A stretch of 9,996 nt of DNA. Origin: Erysipelotrichaceae bacterium (lineage in GTDB: Bacteria; Bacillota_I; Bacilli_A; Erysipelotrichales; Erysipelotrichaceae). Within the stretch, counting starts at the first letter, position 1. Each line of letters starts with the position of its first letter. A program made the position numbers and the translations under genes. The DNA is taken from the NCBI GenBank assembly GCA_016302195.1, contig JAEDOA010000053.1:1-9996 (forward strand), given 5' to 3'. This document shows, piece after piece, positions 6,790-9,996 of the stretch. The notes under the pieces are model-generated. The model was not told the origin of the DNA. It saw only the letters and a list, made by a program, of their open reading frames with translations, and did no database searches.

Positions 6790-7612
6790 CTTTTAACACT
6801 CCTAGACAAGATTCGATTGGTATTCCCTTGTACTTGTCAACATTTTCGAAATTAATTTCTAACATTCTCTTTACATTATTCATTGCTTTTTGGGTTGCTT
6901 GGTAAATGGTTTTTCCATCCATTATCATTGCGATAAAGACTGCTGAGAAGATGTCGCCAGTTCCTGGAAATCTAGTAGGTATTTCCTGATAGTCTATTCT
7001 AAAATAACTAGAGGTTTTATGATCAAAACCCACAACACTCATAGAGTTGCTATCTTTTATTTTTGCGCTTGTGATAACTACAGATTTTGCGTGTAGTTTT
7101 CTAAGCTTATCGATAATATCGTGCAACTCTAATTCACTTGTTCCATCTTGCTGATATTTTACATCGGCTAAATAGCAGGCTTCGGTATAATTAGGGATTA
7201 TATAATCAGCAACTGCTATTAGTTTTCTCATTAGCTTTACAATTTCTTCTGATACTCCATTGTACAGCTTACCATTATCTCCCATTATTGGATCGGTAAA
7301 AATGATAGAACCACTTTCTGATTTTTCTTTACAGAAATTGATGATAAGTTCAGTCTGCTTTTTAGTTACAATGAATCCCGTTGATATTCCATCAAATTTA
7401 AAGCCTAATTGTTTCCAAACATCGATGGTATTTTTCATATACTCTGTTGTATCAAGAATATCAAATTTACCATAATCCAAAGTATTTGATACTATAGCAG
7501 TTGGTAAATTAAAGGTTTCATAACCAAGATGAGATAAGACGGGAATCATGGCTGATAAGGCAACCTTGCCATAACCAGCTAAATCATTTATTAATAATAT
7601 TTTTTTGCTCAT
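6782..7612 (-). CDS. pdxK: Pyridoxal/pyridoxine kinase (PfkB-like, PdxK/PdxY type)
   Basis: 276 residues, usual for the family. It phosphorylates pyridoxal, pyridoxine or pyridoxamine with ATP to feed the pyridoxal-phosphate salvage pathway in the cytoplasm. Motifs seen: the N-terminal substrate loop INDLAGYGKVALS (8-20), LPTAIVSN (36-43), TDPIMGDNGKLY (106-117), PNYTEACYL (140-148), and the nucleotide-binding/catalytic RFPGTGDIFSAV (214-225) with Asp220 as the expected catalytic base. The Firmicute-type start (NDLAGYG in place of GHVG-like) groups it with the pyridoxamine kinases of this phylum. AAAGGTGT lies about 10 nt before the ATG. The TIGR04076 gene overlaps its 3' end. Its promoter region is shared, back to back, with the leader of the adenine deaminase gene. 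Which B6 vitamer is preferred cannot be told. Confidence 0.9.
   Translation of the reverse strand: MSKKILLINDLAGYGKVALSAMIPVLSHLGYETFNLPTAIVSNTLDYGKFDILDTTEYMKNTIDVWKQLGFKFDGISTGFIVTKKQTELIINFCKEKSESGSIIFTDPIMGDNGKLYNGVSEEIVKLMRKLIAVADYIIPNYTEACYLADVKYQQDGTSELELHDIIDKLRKLHAKSVVITSAKIKDSNSMSVVGFDHKTSSYFRIDYQEIPTRFPGTGDIFSAVFIAMIMDGKTIYQATQKAMNNVKRMLEINFENVDKYKGIPIESCLGVLKDE
6799..6803 (-). promoter_or_regulatory. Ribosome binding site of the TIGR04076 gene inside pdxK
   Basis: AGGAG on the minus strand, 9 nt before the ATG at 6789 and inside the last codons of pdxK. It supports the chosen start and implies coupled translation. Confidence 0.7.
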
Positions 7613-7619
7613 AAATATT

Positions 7620-7649
7620 TTTACACCTTTCTTATATTAGGACTATTAT
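7620..7649 (+). promoter_or_regulatory. Candidate promoter of the ade leader RNA
   Basis: TTTACA (7620-7625, 5/6 to TTGACA) and TATTAT (7644-7649, 5/6 to TATAAT) with an 18-nt spacer would start RNA near 7656, upstream of all leader hairpins. The -10 overlaps the pdxK -10 on the other strand. Confidence 0.45.
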
Positions 7650-7650
7650 A
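7645..7650 (-). promoter_or_regulatory. -10 box of pdxK
   Basis: A perfect TATAAT on the minus strand, 33 nt before the ATG at 7612. The region 17 nt upstream has no clear TTGACA match. Confidence 0.5.
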
Positions 7651-7685
7651 TAACACAAATCGATTTAAAATGTGAAACTAAGGTA

Positions 7686-7816
7686 TAGATATTGTAAACA
7701 ATTTATCTAGAGTTTTGAGGTTGCAGGACTAAATTCCAGATTTTTCTTTTTCAAACTGGAATTTACTTTTTCAAGTAACTATATTAATTAGAGAGAGTAA
7801 ATTCTCTCTTTTTTTT
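7686..7816 (+). ncRNA. Candidate transcription attenuator leader of the adenine deaminase gene
   Basis: Three consecutive stem-loops lie on the plus strand with no plus-strand gene before them. Hairpin 1 (7686-7709): TAGATATTGT pairs with ACAA...TATCTA, with a two-base bulge. Hairpin 2 (7730-7765): TAAATTCCAG pairs with CTGGAATTTA, a perfect 10-bp stem with a 16-nt pyrimidine-rich loop. Hairpin 3 (7790-7816) is an intrinsic terminator. Positions 7758-7772 (GGAATTTACTTTTTC) can instead pair with 7791-7805 over 15 positions, 12 Watson-Crick and 3 G-U. This destroys both hairpin 2 and the terminator, which is an antiterminator arrangement. The 3' arm of hairpin 2 is thus shared between two exclusive folds. 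The ade ATG follows 54 nt after the T-run. I see no purine-riboswitch core, T-box or other class I know, so the signal is unknown. Alternatives are a free-standing small RNA with tandem terminators or the remains of a lost gene. Confidence 0.6.
7790..7816 (+). terminator. Intrinsic terminator in the ade leader
   Basis: AGAGAGA (7790-7796), a 6-nt loop, and TCTCTCT (7803-7809) form a perfect 7-bp stem running into eight T (7809-7816). The opposite strand lacks a T-run at the right end, so it works only in the plus direction, toward ade. It is the terminator half of the proposed attenuator. Confidence 0.85.
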
Positions 7817-7838
7817 ATAAAAAGTAGTATTAATCATA

Positions 7839-7844
7839 TATAAT
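7839..7844 (+). promoter_or_regulatory. Possible ade-proximal -10 box
   Basis: A perfect TATAAT 25 nt before the ade ATG, downstream of the terminator, with no good -35. If it is used, ade would partly escape attenuation. It may be chance in this AT-rich stretch. Confidence 0.35.
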
Positions 7845-7869
7845 ATCAATGTTGTAAAGAGGGATAGTT

Positions 7870-9645
7870 ATGAAGGCAGGAAAGAGAAAAAATATTGAAA
7901 AACTTAAGAAAGCGGCACTAGGTATGATCACATGTGACTTGACAATCACAAACGTCAACCTTTTTAATGTGATAACTGATGAGATATACCCTTGTGAAGT
8001 TGATATTTGCGATGGCTATATTGTCAATGTTAGATCTTTTAGTAATACTAGAAAGGCAAATACAAAAAAGTATTATGATGGAAGGGGACGTTATTTGCTG
8101 CCTGGATTAATTGATTGCCACGTGCATGTGGAAAGCACGATGATGACTCCAGAAAATCTATCTAGAGCGATAGTTCCTTATGGAACGACAACTATCATTA
8201 CAGACCCTCATGAAATAGCTAACGTCATGGGTATTGAAGGGGTCAAATATATGATTGACAACAGCAAAAACAGCAAACTAAGACAATTTGTTTTGGCTCC
8301 AAGTTGTGTAGCCGCTACTGAAAATCTAGAAAAAGCAGGAGCTTTTTTTACCAGTAAAGAGATTGAGGAAATGCTTCAGATGGATGGGGTAATTGGATTA
8401 GCTGAGGTTATGGACTATATTGGGGTAATTAATCATTCAAAACGGATGAGTAGTATAGTCGATCAAGCGATAAATAAAGAGAAGTATATTCAAGGTCATT
8501 GTCCTTTTGTAAGTGGTGATAATCTGGCTGCCTACTTAATAGGAGGACCTGTTAGCTGTCATGAATCTTCAACAAGGGATGAAGTGTTGGAAAAAATTAG
8601 AAATGGTATGCATATTAATTTAAGATCTTCTTCTTTAGATGACAGCAGTATTAATATTGCTCAGGCGATAAATCAGATAAATGATCATCAATTTGTTTCA
8701 ATTTGTACTGATGATATTCATGCTAAGGATATTTTGACAGATGGTCATATTAATGGAGTAATAAAAAGATATATTAAATCCGGTTTAAAGGGTAGAGATT
8801 TATATAAAATGGCAACTATCAATGCAGCCAGAGAATACGGTTTTAGTGATATCGGTATTATTGCGCCAGGCTATCTTGCCGATATGCAGCTAATAAATGA
8901 CTTCGATGGAAGTTGTCCAGAGGCTGTATTCATCTCAGGCCAATTAGTTGCTGAAAAAGGAAAGTATCTACTATCGGATGAAAAGGTCAGCCAATATCAG
9001 TTGAGAAATACAGTTTGCGTTGATCAGATTAAATCAGAGGATGACTTTTTAATGAGAGTTCCTGATGGATATAATAAGGATGCAATAAGTGTAAATGTTG
9101 TCGTTAAAACATCAGATCGCTTATGGAGAACAGTAGAAAAAATGGATTTACCAGTAAAGAATGGCTGTGTTGATATAAGCGGTGATCCAAGTTTAATTTA
9201 TGTTTGTAACTGCAATCGATATGGTTATAACAACAAAACAATTGCGATTTATAAAGATTTTGGTTTAAATAGCGGGGCTTTGGCATCAACGGTTGCCCAC
9301 GACAGTCACAATATGAATATTTGCTACCACAATCCTAAACAAGCCTTTCTTGCTTGCGAGAAGTTAAAACAATGCGGTGGAGGTGTATGTGTTGTTGATG
9401 ATGAAGGCAGTTGTGATATCATAAAATTACCAATTGCGGGATTAATGAGTGAATTAGATTGCAAGAGTATTTCCCAAGAAATAGAAAAAGTGCAGCAAAA
9501 ATTATCAAAGCTAACTGATGGCAGTGTTCATGTATTATCAACAGCTGTTATGTCTTTAACAGTATTGCCTTCGGTAGTTATATCTGATATGGGACTAGTT
9601 GATGGAAATAAGCAAGCATTTGTAGATATTTTTGTAAATGATTAG
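7870..9645 (+). CDS. ade: Adenine deaminase
   Basis: 591 residues, normal for the family. It converts adenine to hypoxanthine and ammonia in cytoplasmic purine salvage. AGAGGG lies 6 nt before the ATG. An amidohydrolase fold carries the metal and active-site signatures: PGLIDCHVHVESTMMTP (78-94, His84 and His86), ITDPHEIANVMG (110-121), GLAEVMDY (176-183), GHCP (His210), the SCHES motif (His231), and CTDDIH (279-284, Asp281). The typical adenine-deaminase C-terminal domain follows, with HDSHNM, GGGVCVVDD, KLPIAGLMS and LPSVVISDMGLVD. One usually conserved spot differs: the common REGSA after the SCHES motif is RSSS here (252-255). The gene stands alone on its strand, behind a leader with an apparent attenuator, and diverges from pdxK. 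Confidence 0.94.
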   Translation: MKAGKRKNIEKLKKAALGMITCDLTITNVNLFNVITDEIYPCEVDICDGYIVNVRSFSNTRKANTKKYYDGRGRYLLPGLIDCHVHVESTMMTPENLSRAIVPYGTTTIITDPHEIANVMGIEGVKYMIDNSKNSKLRQFVLAPSCVAATENLEKAGAFFTSKEIEEMLQMDGVIGLAEVMDYIGVINHSKRMSSIVDQAINKEKYIQGHCPFVSGDNLAAYLIGGPVSCHESSTRDEVLEKIRNGMHINLRSSSLDDSSINIAQAINQINDHQFVSICTDDIHAKDILTDGHINGVIKRYIKSGLKGRDLYKMATINAAREYGFSDIGIIAPGYLADMQLINDFDGSCPEAVFISGQLVAEKGKYLLSDEKVSQYQLRNTVCVDQIKSEDDFLMRVPDGYNKDAISVNVVVKTSDRLWRTVEKMDLPVKNGCVDISGDPSLIYVCNCNRYGYNNKTIAIYKDFGLNSGALASTVAHDSHNMNICYHNPKQAFLACEKLKQCGGGVCVVDDEGSCDIIKLPIAGLMSELDCKSISQEIEKVQQKLSKLTDGSVHVLSTAVMSLTVLPSVVISDMGLVDGNKQAFVDIFVND

Positions 9646-9664
9646 CTTAATTTAGACAAGTTTT

Positions 9665-9692
9665 ATAAGTTGAAAGACTTATTAGGCTTTTT
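9665..9692 (+). terminator. Weak candidate terminator after ade
   Basis: ATAAGT, loop TGAAAG and ACTTAT give a perfect 6-bp stem, but the five-T run (9688-9692) begins 5 nt later. A wider inverted repeat (AAATGATTA at 9636-9644 with TAATCATTT at 9692-9700) encloses it. Efficiency is doubtful. Confidence 0.4.
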
Positions 9693-9745
9693 AATCATTT
9701 AAAGGATGTTGTTTTCTCTATTGATATAGATAAATAATTTTCTTC

Positions 9746-9774
9746 TTGCAAACATCAGTGTGAAACAATAAAAT
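9746..9774 (+). promoter_or_regulatory. Candidate promoter of the truncated 3'-end gene
   Basis: TTGCAA (4/6) and TAAAAT (5/6) with a 17-nt spacer lie about 16 nt before the ATG at 9791. The predicted start is close to the GGTGGAAA ribosome binding site, leaving a very short leader. Confidence 0.4.
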
Positions 9775-9790
9775 ATTATGGGTGGAAATT

Positions 9791-9996
9791 ATGATAGAAT
9801 TTTTTAGGAAAAACTTAGAGCCTAACAAAAAAATAAGAATAGTTGAAACTGTTATTCTTGTATTACTTCTATTAGGTTCGCTTTTCTCATTAGCTACAGG
9901 TTTATCAAAGATTAATGAGAAAATCACAGATTATCAATTTATTGGTACTCTTGAAATGGTCCGTGACGAAAGTTATGAGGATTATGATCAAGATAG
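9791..9996 (+). CDS. Start of an unrecognised single-pass membrane protein, cut by the window end
   Basis: The ATG follows GGTGGAAA at 3 nt and opens 68 codons with no stop before the edge. The N-terminus MIEFFRKNLEPNKKIRI is basic, then one hydrophobic helix spans about residues 18-37 (ETVILVLLLLGSLFSLATGL), and the chain continues with ITDYQFIGTLEMVRDESYED. By the positive-inside rule the rest should lie outside the membrane as an anchored extracellular domain. No family is recognisable from the visible part. The gap from ade (about 145 nt) and its own promoter candidate suggest a separate unit. The opposite strand is also open over 9718-9927 but has no ribosome binding site. Confidence 0.7.
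   Translation, partial: MIEFFRKNLEPNKKIRIVETVILVLLLLGSLFSLATGLSKINEKITDYQFIGTLEMVRDESYEDYDQD

Noticed and set aside
7671..7709. Short GTG-started leader peptide in the ade leader (about 12 codons)
   Set aside because: No Shine-Dalgarno, no codon run suggestive of translational attenuation, and it overlaps hairpin 1.
7656..7869. Purine riboswitch upstream of adenine deaminase
   Set aside because: The leader position fits, but I find no three-way junction core (no UAU...UNNUGAUAUGG-like loop, no GUUUCUACC-like J2/3). The hairpins present do not fit that class, nor a T-box or preQ1 class I.
613..9645. TGA read as tryptophan (Mollicute code)
   Set aside because: All tryptophans in the recognised proteins are TGG and no conserved domain needs a TGA read-through; the two broken genes are explained by homopolymer shifts, not TGA.
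9718..9927. Minus-strand open frame of 69 codons near the 3' edge
   Set aside because: It lies opposite the better-supported plus-strand gene at 9791, which has a good ribosome binding site, a promoter candidate and a typical membrane anchor.

Overview
The window is A+T-rich (roughly one third G+C by eye), with short intergenic gaps, AGGAGG-type ribosome binding sites, TATAAT-like -10 boxes and U-tailed hairpin terminators. Together with the protein families this suggests a low-G+C Firmicute, perhaps a gut Bacilli/Erysipelotrichia-type organism. No marker gene fixes the taxon. There is no rRNA, tRNA, CRISPR array, insertion sequence or phage gene.

Layout. Minus strand, 1-3761: a DUF4230 membrane protein and a newly noted 27-residue hydrophobic peptide form one transcription unit that ends in a clear terminator. 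A second unit follows it on the same strand. This is an OatA-like membrane acyltransferase with a C-terminal SGNH domain and a second, apparently dead SGNH copy, followed 17 nt later by a GyrI-like protein that is frameshifted and runs off the window. Plus strand, 3875-6389: a GNAT acetyltransferase with a frameshift near its 5' end, a macro-domain/HTH fusion protein, a terminator, and a TerY-like VWA protein with an intact MIDAS motif. The macro and VWA genes look like a small ADP-ribose/stress-response module. Minus strand, 6526-7612: pyridoxal kinase overlapping a TIGR04076 small protein. Plus strand, 7870-9645: adenine deaminase. From 9791 a truncated membrane-anchored protein of unknown family begins.

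The most interesting stretch is the roughly 250-nt gap between the divergent pdxK and ade genes. It holds a plus-strand intrinsic terminator although no plus-strand gene precedes it. An upstream 10-bp hairpin and the terminator compete through a 15-bp alternative pairing (7758-7772 with 7791-7805). That is the layout of a transcription attenuator controlling adenine deaminase, and I do not recognise it as a known riboswitch class.

Two genes (GyrI-like and GNAT) are each broken by one apparently missing base in a 7-nt homopolymer. These could be sequencing errors, decay or slippage-type variation; the sequence alone cannot decide.
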